From JADGRA01 sp052143535 (GTDB lineage: Bacteria > Myxococcota > Myxococcia > Myxococcales > Myxococcaceae), in the NCBI GenBank assembly GCA_052143535.1, contig JBKQSS010000091.1:62001-126000 (forward strand): a DNA stretch of 64,000 bases, given 5' to 3'. The position numbers were made by a program, and so were the translations under genes. Below are positions 1 to 8,887 of the stretch, piece by piece; within the stretch, counting starts at the first letter, position 1, and every line of letters begins with the position of its first letter. Below the pieces are notes generated by a model. That model worked only from the letters and a program-made list of their open reading frames with translations. It was not told the DNA's origin and did not search any database.

Positions 1-1
1 G

Positions 2-1726
2 CGCGCCAGCAATGGCCTTCTGCACCTGTGCGACGTTTTGGGGCGCAGCCCGGAGACGGAGCTCCACCTTTCGGCCCTCTCCGAGGACGGGACGGCCCTC
101 GCCCTCACCGACGACGCAAGCCAGCTTGCGCAGGGCACCGCCTTCGGCGAGGTGGTGCGCGTCGCCGCTTCCGGAGGCGAGGCCCTGCACCTGCAGGCGC
201 ACGAGGGCCGGGTGCTGGCCTTGCGCTTCGGCGCCGAGGGCCAGCTGTGGACGGCCGGGGCGGACGGCGTGGTGCGCAGCTACGACGCACAAGGCCGCCC
301 GCTGCGCACGGTGGAAGCCATGCCCGCGCACCGGCGCGCGCATCCCAAGGGCTGCGAGGGCGAGACGCCGGTTTTGGCAGCCTTCTCCAAGGATGGCTCT
401 GCGGTGGTGGTGAGCATCCTGGCCGGAGACGGACTCGAGAGCTGCCCTGACGCGGCAGTACCGGCCCGGCTTCAGCTGCTCGAGCTCCCCAAGGGCAACG
501 TGCGCTGGGAGCTCAAAGGCGTCCAGGCCAGCGCGGCCAGCTTCGCCCCGGACGGGACACTGGCCGTGGCGGTGGCCCTGCGCCCGGGAGAACCCGGCGA
601 CGCCAACCCCTCCACGGTGGTGCGGCTGGACGCCCGGACGGGCGCGCAACTCGACCGGGCCAGAGGGCACCAGGCGCCCATCACCGTGCTGCGCTTCTCC
701 AGGGACGGAGGCGCGCTGCTGTCCGGCGACGCGGACGGCACTTGGAAACGCTGGGCGCTGGACACCGGCAAGGAGACGTTTAGCGCCACCCAAGCGAAGG
801 GCGCCATCCTCGACCTCCGCCTCACCAAGGACGAGCAGGTCCTCACCCAGCACGAGGACGACACCGTCCGTCAGTGGAGCGCCGACGGGAAGTTGCTGTC
901 GGTCCTGGTGGCCGCGCCGCACAGCGAGACGGCGGCACTGTCCGCGGTGTGCCGCGGTGAGGAGGAGAAAATGCGGGCCGCGATGGCCGGAATGAAGGTC
1001 GCGCGCTCCTCTCCTCTTTCGGTGCGGGACCCGGGCCGCTACGCCGGAGTCACCATCCTTCCTGAACTTGCCCTCTCCCCGGACGGTGAGACGGTGCTGG
1101 CCCCGGTGGCCGAGGAGTCCTGCGTCAGCCTCTCCCACAATGGCTGCCCCAGCGGCTGCCACCGCAACTACCACCTGGAAAGAGTGTCGCTGCGGACAGG
1201 CCGGGCGCTGCAGGAGTTGGCCGTGGATGAGGAGCTTTTGGGGGGCTGCGTCCCGCCAGCCGGCGCCTTCGTCACCCGCGACGACCGCGCGGGGATGAAT
1301 GTGTGGGGTGCCTCCGGCACCCTCAGCGGACAAATCGGGGTGGTGCTGGGCAAGGTGACGGCGTGCGAGGCCACTCCCGACGGACGCAAAATGTTGGTGG
1401 CCACCGCGCGCTCCCTCTCGGTGTGGGACGCGGCGGCCTTCTCGGCGCCGGTGGAGGCCGTCCCGCGACGGGCGCAGGCGCCCGGGCCAGTTGCCTTCTC
1501 GCCCCGCGGGGACTTGAGTGTCGACGTCGACGGCGGGGAGTTGCGGCTCCGCCACTGGCCCAAGGGCACCTTCGTGGCGCGGCTGCTCCTCGGCCCGCAC
1601 GACGACGCGCCGACGGCCATGGCCTTCACCCCGGACGGGCAAACACTGGCGGTGGGCACCGCCCGCGGCGTCATCTACCTGTATGCGTTGAGCGCCGGCG
1701 GACAGACCGCCCACCAACTCCACTAG
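2..1726 (+). CDS. WD40-like beta-propeller protein (5' end outside window)
   Basis: The reading frame is already open at base 2, and the residues before the first possible start (TTG at 38) continue the same repeat pattern, so the N-terminus lies upstream of the window. About 575 residues are visible. The protein contains repeated blades with motifs of the form LxFSxDGxxLLSGDADGTWKRW and AFTPDGQTLAVGTARGVIYLY, typical of WD40/YVTN propellers. A Cys-rich insertion (CxxxxHNGCPSGCHRNY) interrupts the blades near the middle. WD40 proteins are usually scaffolds; no enzymatic domain is visible in this part. It converges on glmS, separated by about 55 bp. The partner and localisation cannot be told without the missing N-terminus. 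Confidence 0.8.
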   Translation, partial: RASNGLLHLCDVLGRSPETELHLSALSEDGTALALTDDASQLAQGTAFGEVVRVAASGGEALHLQAHEGRVLALRFGAEGQLWTAGADGVVRSYDAQGRPLRTVEAMPAHRRAHPKGCEGETPVLAAFSKDGSAVVVSILAGDGLESCPDAAVPARLQLLELPKGNVRWELKGVQASAASFAPDGTLAVAVALRPGEPGDANPSTVVRLDARTGAQLDRARGHQAPITVLRFSRDGGALLSGDADGTWKRWALDTGKETFSATQAKGAILDLRLTKDEQVLTQHEDDTVRQWSADGKLLSVLVAAPHSETAALSAVCRGEEEKMRAAMAGMKVARSSPLSVRDPGRYAGVTILPELALSPDGETVLAPVAEESCVSLSHNGCPSGCHRNYHLERVSLRTGRALQELAVDEELLGGCVPPAGAFVTRDDRAGMNVWGASGTLSGQIGVVLGKVTACEATPDGRKMLVATARSLSVWDAAAFSAPVEAVPRRAQAPGPVAFSPRGDLSVDVDGGELRLRHWPKGTFVARLLLGPHDDAPTAMAFTPDGQTLAVGTARGVIYLYALSAGGQTAHQLH

Positions 1727-1781
1727 ACGGGCCGCCCGGGGGCTTCGGCGGCCGCCGGCACGCGCTCCGGCCGCGGGCCTG

Positions 1782-3617
1782 TCACTCCACGGTGACGCTT
1801 TTGGCCAGGTTCCGCGGCTGGTCGACGTCGTTTCCGCGCAAGTCGGCCACGTGGTAGGCGAGCAGCTGCAGCGGGACTGCGGCCACCAGCGGGCCAAGCA
1901 GGGCGCGCGTCGCCGGAATGCGCAGCACCTCGTCGGCGATGGCGTCCATGGCGTGGTCGTCCTCGTCCACCACGGCGATGACTTTGCCCCCCCGGGCGCG
2001 CACCTCTTCCACGTTGCCCAGCATCTTCTCGTAAGGGAGCGGCGGGTCGCGCGGCGCCAGCACCACCACCGGCATGCGGCTGTCGATGAGGGCTATGGGC
2101 CCGTGCTTCATTTCCCCGCCAGCGTAGCCCTCGGCGTGGATGTAGCTGACTTCCTTCAGCTTGAGCGCCCCCTCCAGCGCCAGGGGGTACATCGGCCCCC
2201 GGCCGAGGAAGAGAAAGTCCTGCGCGCCTTGGAAAATGCGGGCAATGCGTTTCACCTCAGGCTCCACCCGGAGCGCCTCCTCGAGGTGCTTCGGAATTTC
2301 AACCAGGTGGGTGAGCTGGTCCTGGGCCTCGGCCACGCCCAGCTGCCCGCGGAGTCGGCCCAGCTTCACAGCGATGAGGTACAGGGTGGCGAGCTGGGTG
2401 GTGAAGGCCTTGGTGGAAGCGACGCCAATTTCCGGGCCGGCATTGGTGAGCAGGCTGGCGTGGGCCTCGCGCGTCATGGCGCTGCCCATGACGTTGCAGA
2501 TGGCCAGGGTGAAGGCGCCCCGGGCTTTCGCCTCCCGCAGGGCGGCGAGCGTGTCCAGCGTCTCGCCGGACTGGCTGATGGCCAGCACCAGGTGCTCGGG
2601 CCCCACCAGCGGGTTGCGGTAGCGAAACTCCGAGGCCAGCTCCACCTCCACTGGCATGCGCACCAAGGACTCCACCATCGCCTTGCCGGCCAGGCCGGCA
2701 TGCCAGGAGGTGCCGCAGGCGAGGATGGTGACTTTCGTCCAGGCGGCGGCCTGGGCCGGCGACGGGGACCAGCCCTCGAAGAAGACGTCCCCCTCGGAGA
2801 GCATCACCCGGCCGCGCAGCGTGTCCGCCACCGCGCGGGGCTGCTCGTGAATCTCCTTGTGCATGAAGTGCTTGTGGCCGCCCTTCTCCGCCATGACGGG
2901 CGTCCAGTCGATGCGCCGCACCGGGCGGTTGGCCGGCCGGCCGGCACGGTCCTGCACCTCGACGCCGGCGGCGCTCACCACTGCCAAGTCCCCGTCCTCG
3001 AGGAAAATGACGTCGCGGGTGGCGTCCAAGAGCGCCGGCACGTCACTGGCCACGAAGTTTTCCCCCTCGGCCAGTCCCACCACCAACGGCGAGCTGTCTT
3101 TGGTGGCCACAATCCGGCCCGGGTCTCCGGCCCACACCACCGCCAGCCCGTAGGTGCCCCGCACCCGCAGCATGGCGGTCCGCACCGCCTCGGGCAACGG
3201 TTGCCCCTCGGCCAGCGCCTGGGCAATGAGGTGGGCAAACACCTCGGTGTCCGTCTCGCTGGAGAAGACGTGGCCGCGCCCGCGCAGCTCGGCCTTCAGC
3301 TGCAGGTGGTTCTCGAGGATGCCGTTGTGCACCACCGCCACGCCTTGGTAGCTGTGGGGGTGCGCATTCTCGTCGGAGGGCCGGCCGTGGGTGGCCCACC
3401 GGGTGTGCCCAATGCCCAAATGCCCGGGCGGATGCTCCGCCACCAGCCGGCTCTGGAGGTTTTTCAGCTTCCCGCTGGCGCGCACCACGTGCAGCGCGCC
3501 GCCGTCCACCACCGCAATCCCGGCCGAGTCATAGCCGCGGTACTCGAGCTTCTTCAGGCCGTCGACGAGAATGGACGCTGCCTCTCGCTGCCCGACGTAA
3601 CCAACAATCCCGCACAT
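1782..3617 (-). CDS. glmS: Glutamine-fructose-6-phosphate aminotransferase (isomerising)
   Basis: Makes glucosamine-6-phosphate from fructose-6-phosphate and glutamine, the first step to UDP-GlcNAc for peptidoglycan and LPS. The start at 3617 is chosen because the protein must begin MCGIVGYVG: Cys2 is the N-terminal nucleophile of the class II glutaminase domain (about residues 2-220), and a purine-rich AGAAGAGAG sequence lies upstream. A longer frame to 3656 would bury Cys2. Two SIS sugar-isomerase domains follow (motifs GTSWHAG and ISQSGETLDT, then a second domain with SYIHAEGYAGGEMKHGP), and the C-terminus ends KSVTVE as in other GlmS proteins. The 611-residue length is normal. It lies 82 bp downstream of glmU on the same strand, so a glmUS operon is likely. 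Confidence 0.97.
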   Translation of the reverse strand: MCGIVGYVGQREAASILVDGLKKLEYRGYDSAGIAVVDGGALHVVRASGKLKNLQSRLVAEHPPGHLGIGHTRWATHGRPSDENAHPHSYQGVAVVHNGILENHLQLKAELRGRGHVFSSETDTEVFAHLIAQALAEGQPLPEAVRTAMLRVRGTYGLAVVWAGDPGRIVATKDSSPLVVGLAEGENFVASDVPALLDATRDVIFLEDGDLAVVSAAGVEVQDRAGRPANRPVRRIDWTPVMAEKGGHKHFMHKEIHEQPRAVADTLRGRVMLSEGDVFFEGWSPSPAQAAAWTKVTILACGTSWHAGLAGKAMVESLVRMPVEVELASEFRYRNPLVGPEHLVLAISQSGETLDTLAALREAKARGAFTLAICNVMGSAMTREAHASLLTNAGPEIGVASTKAFTTQLATLYLIAVKLGRLRGQLGVAEAQDQLTHLVEIPKHLEEALRVEPEVKRIARIFQGAQDFLFLGRGPMYPLALEGALKLKEVSYIHAEGYAGGEMKHGPIALIDSRMPVVVLAPRDPPLPYEKMLGNVEEVRARGGKVIAVVDEDDHAMDAIADEVLRIPATRALLGPLVAAVPLQLLAYHVADLRGNDVDQPRNLAKSVTVE

Positions 3618-3699
3618 GGTGACTCTCTTCTGCCACGGAGGCCCACCGCGCAGCAAAGCGGGGTCTTGGCTACCCCCACCCCACCCGAAGCAGCCCTCC

Positions 3700-5097
3700 T
3701 CAGGGTTTTCCCTTCAACCGCTCCCGGCGCTTGCGCGCCCAGCCGGGCTTCACCACCTGGGGCGTGCGGGACAGGGCCAAGGCGTCCTCCGGGACGTCCT
3801 CGGTGACGGTGGTGCCGGCGGCGATGAAGGCGCCTTTCCCCACCTTCACCGGCGCCAGCAGCTGAGTGTCTGAGCCGATGAAGACGCCGTCGCCCACCTC
3901 GGTGAGGTGCTTCGCCACGCCGTCGTAGTTGCAGATGATGGTACCGGCGCCGACGTTGACGCCCGCGCCCACCACCGCGTCCCCAAGGTAAGAGAGGTGG
4001 TTGGCTTTGCTGCCCTTGCCAATTCTGGCCTTCTTCGTCTCGACGAAGTTGCCGAGGTGGACGCCCTCTTCTAGCTCGCTCCCCGGGCGCAGCCTGGCGA
4101 ACGGACCCAGCACGCAGCGCGGGCCGACGCGCGACTGCTCCATCACGCAGTACGGCCGCACCTCGGTGTGCTCGCCCACCTCGACGTCCACCAGGACGCT
4201 GCCCTGGCCAATTCGGGCGCCGCGGGCGACCCGGGTGCGGCCCCGCAAGGTACAGCCGGCCTCCACCACCACGTCACTCGAGAGCTCGACGGAGGCTTCG
4301 AGGGTGGTGGAGTCCGGGTCTTCCAGCGTCACGCCGGCGCGCATGTGCGCCACGTTGAGGCGCCGCCGCAGCACCCGGGCCGCTGCGGCCAAGTCCACCC
4401 GGTCGTTCACCCCGGCCGTCTCCTCGAAGTCGCTCTGCACCACCGCCACCTCCCCTTGGGCAGCCGCCAGCGCTACCAAGTCGGTGAGGTAGAACTCCCC
4501 TTGGGCGTTGGAGGGCCGAAGGCCTGCGAGGGACGTCCAGAGAAAGTGGGCGTCCACCACGTACGCCCCGGCATTCACCTCGTCGAGCCGCCGCTCGGCC
4601 TCGGTGGCGTCGCGCTCCTCCACCACCTTCTGCACCCGGCCGCCTTGCCGCACCACTCGACCGTAGCCGGACGGCTGCGGGGCGGTGGTGCTGAGAAGGG
4701 CCAAGGGCCCCTTGGCGGCGGCTTGGGCCTGGAGCAGCCGCCCCAAGGTGGCCGGCGTGAGGAGCGGCGTGTCCCCGTAGAGAATGAGGACTGGGCCGCT
4801 CGTGTCCCCAAGCTGTGCTGCGGCGGCCCGCACTGCGTCCGCTGTCCCCAACGGGTGCGGCTGGACGGCGAAACGCGGCTGGAGGGAGGCAAACTGGGTA
4901 GAAATGGCCGCGCGGACGGCGTCTGCCTCTGGGCCCAGCACCGCCACCACCGGGCCGGCGCCGGCCTCCACCGCGGCGGCGATGGGCCAGCAGCACAAGG
5001 GCCGGCCCAAGAGCGGGTGCAACACCTTCGTCTGCTCCGACTTCATGCGGGTGCCCTTGCCCGCGCAGAGCACCACCGCCGCCGGTCCGTTTGCCAT
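3700..5097 (-). CDS. glmU: Bifunctional UDP-GlcNAc pyrophosphorylase / GlcN-1-P acetyltransferase
   Basis: Catalyses the last two steps to UDP-GlcNAc: acetylation of glucosamine-1-phosphate by acetyl-CoA and uridylyl transfer from UTP. The N-terminal Rossmann-like domain has the signature LCAGKGTRMKS at about residues 10-20 and the YGDTPLL motif near residue 108. The C-terminal half is a left-handed beta-helix made of hexapeptide repeats, with conserved acyltransferase elements such as NFVETKKARIGKGSKANHLSYLGD and NYDGVAKH. The 465-residue length is typical. It is followed by glmS on the same strand. The upstream region is shared with the divergent gamma-glutamyltransferase gene and contains a TTGACG box on the minus strand, but no convincing -10. 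Confidence 0.97.
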   Translation of the reverse strand: MANGPAAVVLCAGKGTRMKSEQTKVLHPLLGRPLCCWPIAAAVEAGAGPVVAVLGPEADAVRAAISTQFASLQPRFAVQPHPLGTADAVRAAAAQLGDTSGPVLILYGDTPLLTPATLGRLLQAQAAAKGPLALLSTTAPQPSGYGRVVRQGGRVQKVVEERDATEAERRLDEVNAGAYVVDAHFLWTSLAGLRPSNAQGEFYLTDLVALAAAQGEVAVVQSDFEETAGVNDRVDLAAAARVLRRRLNVAHMRAGVTLEDPDSTTLEASVELSSDVVVEAGCTLRGRTRVARGARIGQGSVLVDVEVGEHTEVRPYCVMEQSRVGPRCVLGPFARLRPGSELEEGVHLGNFVETKKARIGKGSKANHLSYLGDAVVGAGVNVGAGTIICNYDGVAKHLTEVGDGVFIGSDTQLLAPVKVGKGAFIAAGTTVTEDVPEDALALSRTPQVVKPGWARKRRERLKGKP

Positions 5098-5256
5098 GCC
5101 CAGGGTGACGAGGATGCAAGCCGTTCGCCAGCGCCGTCAAACTTTGCTCGGACGGGGCCGTTGCCAGCGGCCAAGCTGCCTTCCAGGGGCTCCAGGGGCC
5201 CTTTGGAAGGTTTCCTGCTTGCAGGCCGACGGCCTCCTTGGAAAGAGAGTACCGCC

Positions 5257-7020
5257 ATGGGCTGCCTTCGCGTTGCCGTCGCCGTGCTGATGGGGATGCT
5301 CTTGCTTCAGCCCAGCCCGGCCTGGGCCGACCGCCTGTACCAGGGGGGCGTGGTGGCAGCCGCCTACCCCCAGGCCAGCCAGGCGGCGCTGGAGATGCTC
5401 GACCGCGGGGGAAACGCGGTGGACGCCGCGGTGGCGGCGGCCTTCGCCGCCGGCGTCGTCGGGCCCTACCACAACGGCATTGGCGGCGGCGGCCTGGCCC
5501 TCGTCTACCAGGCCGCCACTCGCACCGCCCTGGCCCTGGACTTTCGCGAGGTGGCCCCGGCCGGTGCGAGCCGCGACATGTACCTGCGCAATGGGAAGGT
5601 GGAGTCCGAGCTGGCCACCGACGGCGCTCTGGCCGTCGCCGTCCCGGCCGCCGCGCAGGGCTACCTGGCGCTGCTGGCTCGGGCCGGCTCGCTGAAAGCC
5701 TCGGTGGTGCTGGGCCCCGCCATTCGCCTTGCCCGGGAGGGCTTCCTGGTGACGCCCAAGTACCAGGCCATGGCTGGCCTGCGGGTGGAGTGTCTCTCTC
5801 GGGACAGCGAGGCGGCGCGTATTTTCTTGCGGCCCGGCACGGACGGAGCCCCGGCCGTCCCCGCGCTGGGCACCCGGCTAAAGCAGCCCGAGCTCGCGCG
5901 CACGCTGGAGCGCCTGGCACAACAAGGGGCAGCGCTGGTGTCCTCCGGAAGTGTCGCGCGCGCCATGGCGGAGACCGTGAAGGACGCGGGCGGCGTCCTT
6001 GCGCTTTCTGACTTGACCGGTTACCGCGTGCGCTGGCGCGAGCCCCTGCGCGGCAGCTACCGTGGCCACGCGCTGGCGGTGTTTCCCCCGCCGACGGCTG
6101 GCGGCGTCACCGTGTTGCAGGTGCTGGGAATGCTCGAGCAACTGCGCCCGGGCGGCCTGGAACGCCGCGGCGTCGAGGACTTGCACCTCTACATTGAGGC
6201 CGCGCGGCGGGCCTACGTGGACCGGGCCCGCTGGCTCGGGGACCCGGGCTTCTCCGACATCCCGCTCGAGCGGCTGTTGTCGCCTGCCTACCTGGGCGAG
6301 CTGGCGCGCTCCATTGACGTGAAGAAGGCCACCGCTTCCGCCGCGCTATTGCCCAACGCGAGCCCGGACGCCGGGCCGAGCGCGGAGGCGGAGAAGCCGA
6401 AAAATACCACCCACCTCTCGGTGCTCGACAGCTGGGGCAACGCCGTGGCGCTCACCACCACCCTCAACGGTGCCTTTGGCAGCTGCCTGGTGGCGCGCGG
6501 GACGGGAGTCCTCCTCAACAACCAGATGGACGACTTCGCCGCGCAGCCGATGCGTCCCAACAGCTACGGCGTCGTCACCGGAGAGGCCAACGCCATCGCC
6601 CCAGGCAAGACGCCCCTGTCGTCGATGTCGCCCACCCTCGTCTTCCAGAAGGCCCACCCGGAGCGGGTGCTGCTGGTGGTGGGAAGCCCCGGCGGCTCGA
6701 CCATCCCCACCACCGTCCTGCAGGTGCTCATCAACGTGCTCGACGCGAAGATGGACGTGGTGCGGGCGGTGGCCGCTGGCCGCGTCCACGACCAGTGGCT
6801 CCCGGACGTGGTGGTGGTGGATAAGCAGTCCATCGACCCGGCGACTCGGGCCGCGCTCGAAGCGATGGGGCACCGCTTCCGGGTGCTCGAGGCACTGGGC
6901 GATGCCGAAGCCGTCATGCAGGACGAGGAGACGCAGCTGCGGACAGCCGCCTCCGACCCGCGCAACGAGGGGGCGGCGCTCGGGCAGGACACCTCGCGGG
7001 CCATGCCGGTCGCCCACTAG
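5257..7020 (+). CDS. ggt: Secreted gamma-glutamyltransferase precursor
   Basis: Cleaves gamma-glutamyl bonds of glutathione and similar peptides outside the cytoplasm. The start at 5257 is fixed by GAAAGAGAG seven bases upstream and by the signal peptide that follows (hydrophobic core VLMGMLLLQ, likely cleavage after AWA). The frame stays open far upstream over glmU, but that part is a shadow. The 587-residue proprotein has the N-terminal motif GGNAVDAAVAAAFA, the autoprocessing site N383-Thr384 within NTTHLSV (Thr384 would be the nucleophile of the small subunit), the LLNNQMDDF segment, PGKTPLSSMSP and the GSPGGSTIPTT loop. All are typical of the family. Its stop codon overlaps the stop of the convergent downstream gene by four bases. 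Confidence 0.94.
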   Translation: MGCLRVAVAVLMGMLLLQPSPAWADRLYQGGVVAAAYPQASQAALEMLDRGGNAVDAAVAAAFAAGVVGPYHNGIGGGGLALVYQAATRTALALDFREVAPAGASRDMYLRNGKVESELATDGALAVAVPAAAQGYLALLARAGSLKASVVLGPAIRLAREGFLVTPKYQAMAGLRVECLSRDSEAARIFLRPGTDGAPAVPALGTRLKQPELARTLERLAQQGAALVSSGSVARAMAETVKDAGGVLALSDLTGYRVRWREPLRGSYRGHALAVFPPPTAGGVTVLQVLGMLEQLRPGGLERRGVEDLHLYIEAARRAYVDRARWLGDPGFSDIPLERLLSPAYLGELARSIDVKKATASAALLPNASPDAGPSAEAEKPKNTTHLSVLDSWGNAVALTTTLNGAFGSCLVARGTGVLLNNQMDDFAAQPMRPNSYGVVTGEANAIAPGKTPLSSMSPTLVFQKAHPERVLLVVGSPGGSTIPTTVLQVLINVLDAKMDVVRAVAAGRVHDQWLPDVVVVDKQSIDPATRAALEAMGHRFRVLEALGDAEAVMQDEETQLRTAASDPRNEGAALGQDTSRAMPVAH

Positions 7021-7568
7021 GGCTTCTTCCGGCTGTAGACGCCCTCGAAGAGCACACTCCAATTCTTCCCGTCGTCCTGAGAGATGTCCCACCGCTGGCG
7101 CACTTTGTCGCCCACCACCTGCCAGCTGATGCGCTGCTGCGCGCTGCGCTGCTTCCCCATGGTTTTCTCGCCCTGCAGCACCATCTTCCCGTCCTTGAAT
7201 TCTCCCTCCAGGACGAGCACCTGTCCGGTGTCGTCGACGAAGGTTTGCCGCCATTTGCGCGCCACCGCGTCGTAGCTGCTCAGCGAGGTGCCCTTGCTGC
7301 CGTCGGTTGCCTCCCATTGTTCCTGAAGCGCGCAGCCGTCCAGTAGCCGCTCCACGTGGTTGGTGCCGGCCGGCGTCCCTTGTGGCGTGGCCACGTCCCA
7401 CGCTCCCAGCCAGAAGTCGAACTGGTGGTGCGCCACCGAGGCGCAGGCCGTGGCCTTGGACCCGGGCTGCGCCGCCGGAGGCTTCTTCTTGGATTGTCCC
7501 AGGGCCGGACTGGCCAGGCCGACCAGCACGCTGCACAACACTGTCGCTCGCCTGCTGAGCACCCGCAT
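7017..7568 (-). CDS. Secreted DUF1579-like protein
   Basis: A 183-residue exported protein: an N-terminal signal peptide (hydrophobic core TVLCSVLVGLASPA, cleavage probably after ALG) followed by a lysine/proline-rich stretch. The mature part begins HHQFDFWLGAWDVATPQG and contains GCALQEQWEA, LVLEGEF and later RISWQVVGD and SVLFEGVYSRKK. The FDFWLGxWDV start and the alternating beta-strand pattern match small beta-barrel proteins of the DUF1579 type, whose function is unknown. It is convergent with ggt, with a four-base stop overlap, and divergent from the TatD-like gene with only 32 bp between starts. I infer an envelope location from the signal peptide only. Confidence 0.8.
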   Translation of the reverse strand: MRVLSRRATVLCSVLVGLASPALGQSKKKPPAAQPGSKATACASVAHHQFDFWLGAWDVATPQGTPAGTNHVERLLDGCALQEQWEATDGSKGTSLSSYDAVARKWRQTFVDDTGQVLVLEGEFKDGKMVLQGEKTMGKQRSAQQRISWQVVGDKVRQRWDISQDDGKNWSVLFEGVYSRKKP

Positions 7569-7600
7569 CGCCTAGCATACTCGGGCGAATTTTTTCCCCC

Positions 7601-8386
7601 GTGCTCGCGGCACCTCGGCTCTTTGACAGTCACCTCCACCCGGAGCGCCTCCGGGAGGCGGACTTGCAGACGCTGCGGCATTTCGGCGTGCAGCGGGCGC
7701 TGGGGGTGGCGCATTTCCTCGAGGAGCCGGGGGTGGAGGCGCTGCGGGCGCAATTCGCCGCCCTCGTCGAAGAGCAGCTACCGCGGCTGCAGCGCGCCGG
7801 CGTGGACGCCCGCCTGGCGCTCGGCGTCCATCCGCGCTCGGTGCCGCGGCGCGGACTCCAGGCGGTGCTCGACCTGTTGCCCGCGGCCTTCGACCACCGG
7901 CGGGTGGTGGCGCTCGGAGAAATTGGTCTGCACCACGGCGGGCCTCAGGAGGAGGAGGCGGTGGTGGAGCAGCTGCACCTGGCGCGACGGCTGCGGGTGC
8001 CGGTGCTGGTGCACACCCCGGAGCGCGACAAGGAGCGCCACACCCGGCGGCTGTTGGCGCTGTTGCGGCTGCACGGGCCGGCGCCGGAGCGAGTGCTGGT
8101 GGACCACGTCAGTACGCGCACCCTGGCGCTGGTGCTTGGCTGTGGGCACTGGGCGGGGCTCACTGTCCAGCTGGGCGCGCTCAAGGCAGAGCGGGCGGTG
8201 GCGCTGGTGGCGCGGCTGGGAAGCGAGCGACTGGTGCTGAATTCCGACGCCGGGGACCGCCCGGGGGACCTATTGGCTCTCCCCAGGGCGGTGCACCTGC
8301 TGCAGAAAGCGGGGCTCTCGGAGCGGTTGGTGCGCCGGGTGGCCTGGGCCAACGCCGGCACCTTCCTCGGGCTCGCGCCCGGGTAA
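7601..8386 (+). CDS. TatD-family metal-dependent hydrolase
   Basis: A 261-residue protein of the TatD branch of the amidohydrolase superfamily. The visible metal ligands are the H11-L-H13 pair in FDSHLHPER, Glu107 in ALGEIGLHH, the histidine in VLVHTPERDK, another in VDHVST, and the aspartate in LNSDAGD. The start is GTG at 7601. The motifs deviate from classical TatD (normally DTHCHLD), so it belongs to a divergent subgroup and the substrate is uncertain; related proteins include 3'-5' DNases. It stands alone on this strand and ends before a probable terminator shared with the convergent 84-residue gene. Confidence 0.83.
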   Translation: MLAAPRLFDSHLHPERLREADLQTLRHFGVQRALGVAHFLEEPGVEALRAQFAALVEEQLPRLQRAGVDARLALGVHPRSVPRRGLQAVLDLLPAAFDHRRVVALGEIGLHHGGPQEEEAVVEQLHLARRLRVPVLVHTPERDKERHTRRLLALLRLHGPAPERVLVDHVSTRTLALVLGCGHWAGLTVQLGALKAERAVALVARLGSERLVLNSDAGDRPGDLLALPRAVHLLQKAGLSERLVRRVAWANAGTFLGLAPG

Positions 8387-8390
8387 GGCG

Positions 8391-8420
8391 AAAGCAGCCA
8401 AAGGCCCCCGGTTGCGTTTT
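8391..8420. terminator. Probable bidirectional terminator
   Basis: GCAGCC (8394-8399) can pair with GGTTGC (8410-8415), one pair being G-U, around a ten-base loop; the stem is followed by GTTTT on the plus strand and by TTTC on the minus strand. It sits between the convergent TatD-like gene and the 84-residue gene, where a shared terminator is expected. The stem is short, so confidence is moderate. Confidence 0.45.
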
Positions 8421-8424
8421 GTCG

Positions 8425-8679
8425 CTAGTGCAGCGCCGCGCGCTGCTCGAAGCGGACGTTGCCGTCGGCATCCAGCCGCACGTCCATCTCAAAGCCCCGC
8501 AGACGGTAGGCGTCGAGGGAGACTTCTGCAGCCGTCAGCAACTCCTGGGTACGCTGGTCGAGCTCCACCGCGGCCAGCAAGGTGACGGGCCCGCGCACAT
8601 CGCCCGCGTACACGGGCAGCTGGCTGAAGCGCGCCCACCGGCCGTTGCCGAGTTTCACCAGCTCGCCTTCGTCCGCCAT
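8425..8679 (-). CDS. Small conserved-looking protein of unknown function (84 aa)
   Basis: Starts at ATG 8679 with CTGGGGGTT just upstream. The product is small and acidic, begins MADEGELVKLGNGRWARFSQ, and has an amphipathic middle (ELDQRTQELLTAAEVSLDAY) and a C-terminal strand pattern (GFEMDVRLDADGNVRFEQRA). There is no signal peptide or membrane segment. The composition and start context are gene-like, and an unusual A/T-rich palindromic region lies about 80 bp upstream on the same strand, suggesting its own promoter. I do not recognise the family. Confidence 0.65.
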   Translation of the reverse strand: MADEGELVKLGNGRWARFSQLPVYAGDVRGPVTLLAAVELDQRTQELLTAAEVSLDAYRLRGFEMDVRLDADGNVRFEQRAALH

Positions 8680-8756
8680 GGCAACCCCCAGGAAGGTCCG
8701 TCACGCGCTGCGCAACCGACAACGTAGTGCCCTGGAGGCGCCCTGTCTACACCCAT

Positions 8757-8809
8757 GCGTTAACGCGCGTTAACTATTTGAAATTATTTAAATTTATGCT
8801 CCGCAACCG
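8757..8809. promoter_or_regulatory. 16-bp perfect palindrome next to an A/T-rich tract
   Basis: Bases 8759-8774 read GTTAACGCGCGTTAAC, a perfect 16-bp palindrome; the half GCGTTAAC also occurs twice in direct orientation (8757-8764 and 8767-8774). It is joined to an almost pure A/T tract at 8775-8808, the most A/T-rich spot in this GC-rich window. On the minus strand it lies 80-130 bp upstream of the 84-residue gene. A regulator operator plus promoter is the simplest reading; the binding protein is unknown. Confidence 0.5.
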
Positions 8810-8887
8810 AGTCGCTAAAGGGCCTTCGGACGCTGTCCTCAGTGAATCCGTCAATGGCCCGCGGCGCGCCTTGTAAACCCCCCTCCT

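Noticed and set aside
1851..3806. A 651-residue open frame opposite glmS
   Set aside because: It is antisense to a certain glmS gene, has low-complexity His/Gly/Arg/Gln composition and no family motif. Such frames are common opposite GC-rich genes.
4168..5256. N-terminal extension of the gamma-glutamyltransferase frame to 950 residues
   Set aside because: The extension lies over glmU on the opposite strand; the real start has a ribosome binding site and a signal peptide at 5257.
8757..8812. The A/T-rich palindromic region as a replication origin or phage attachment site
   Set aside because: There are no DnaA-box clusters, integrase, tRNA or flanking direct repeats nearby.
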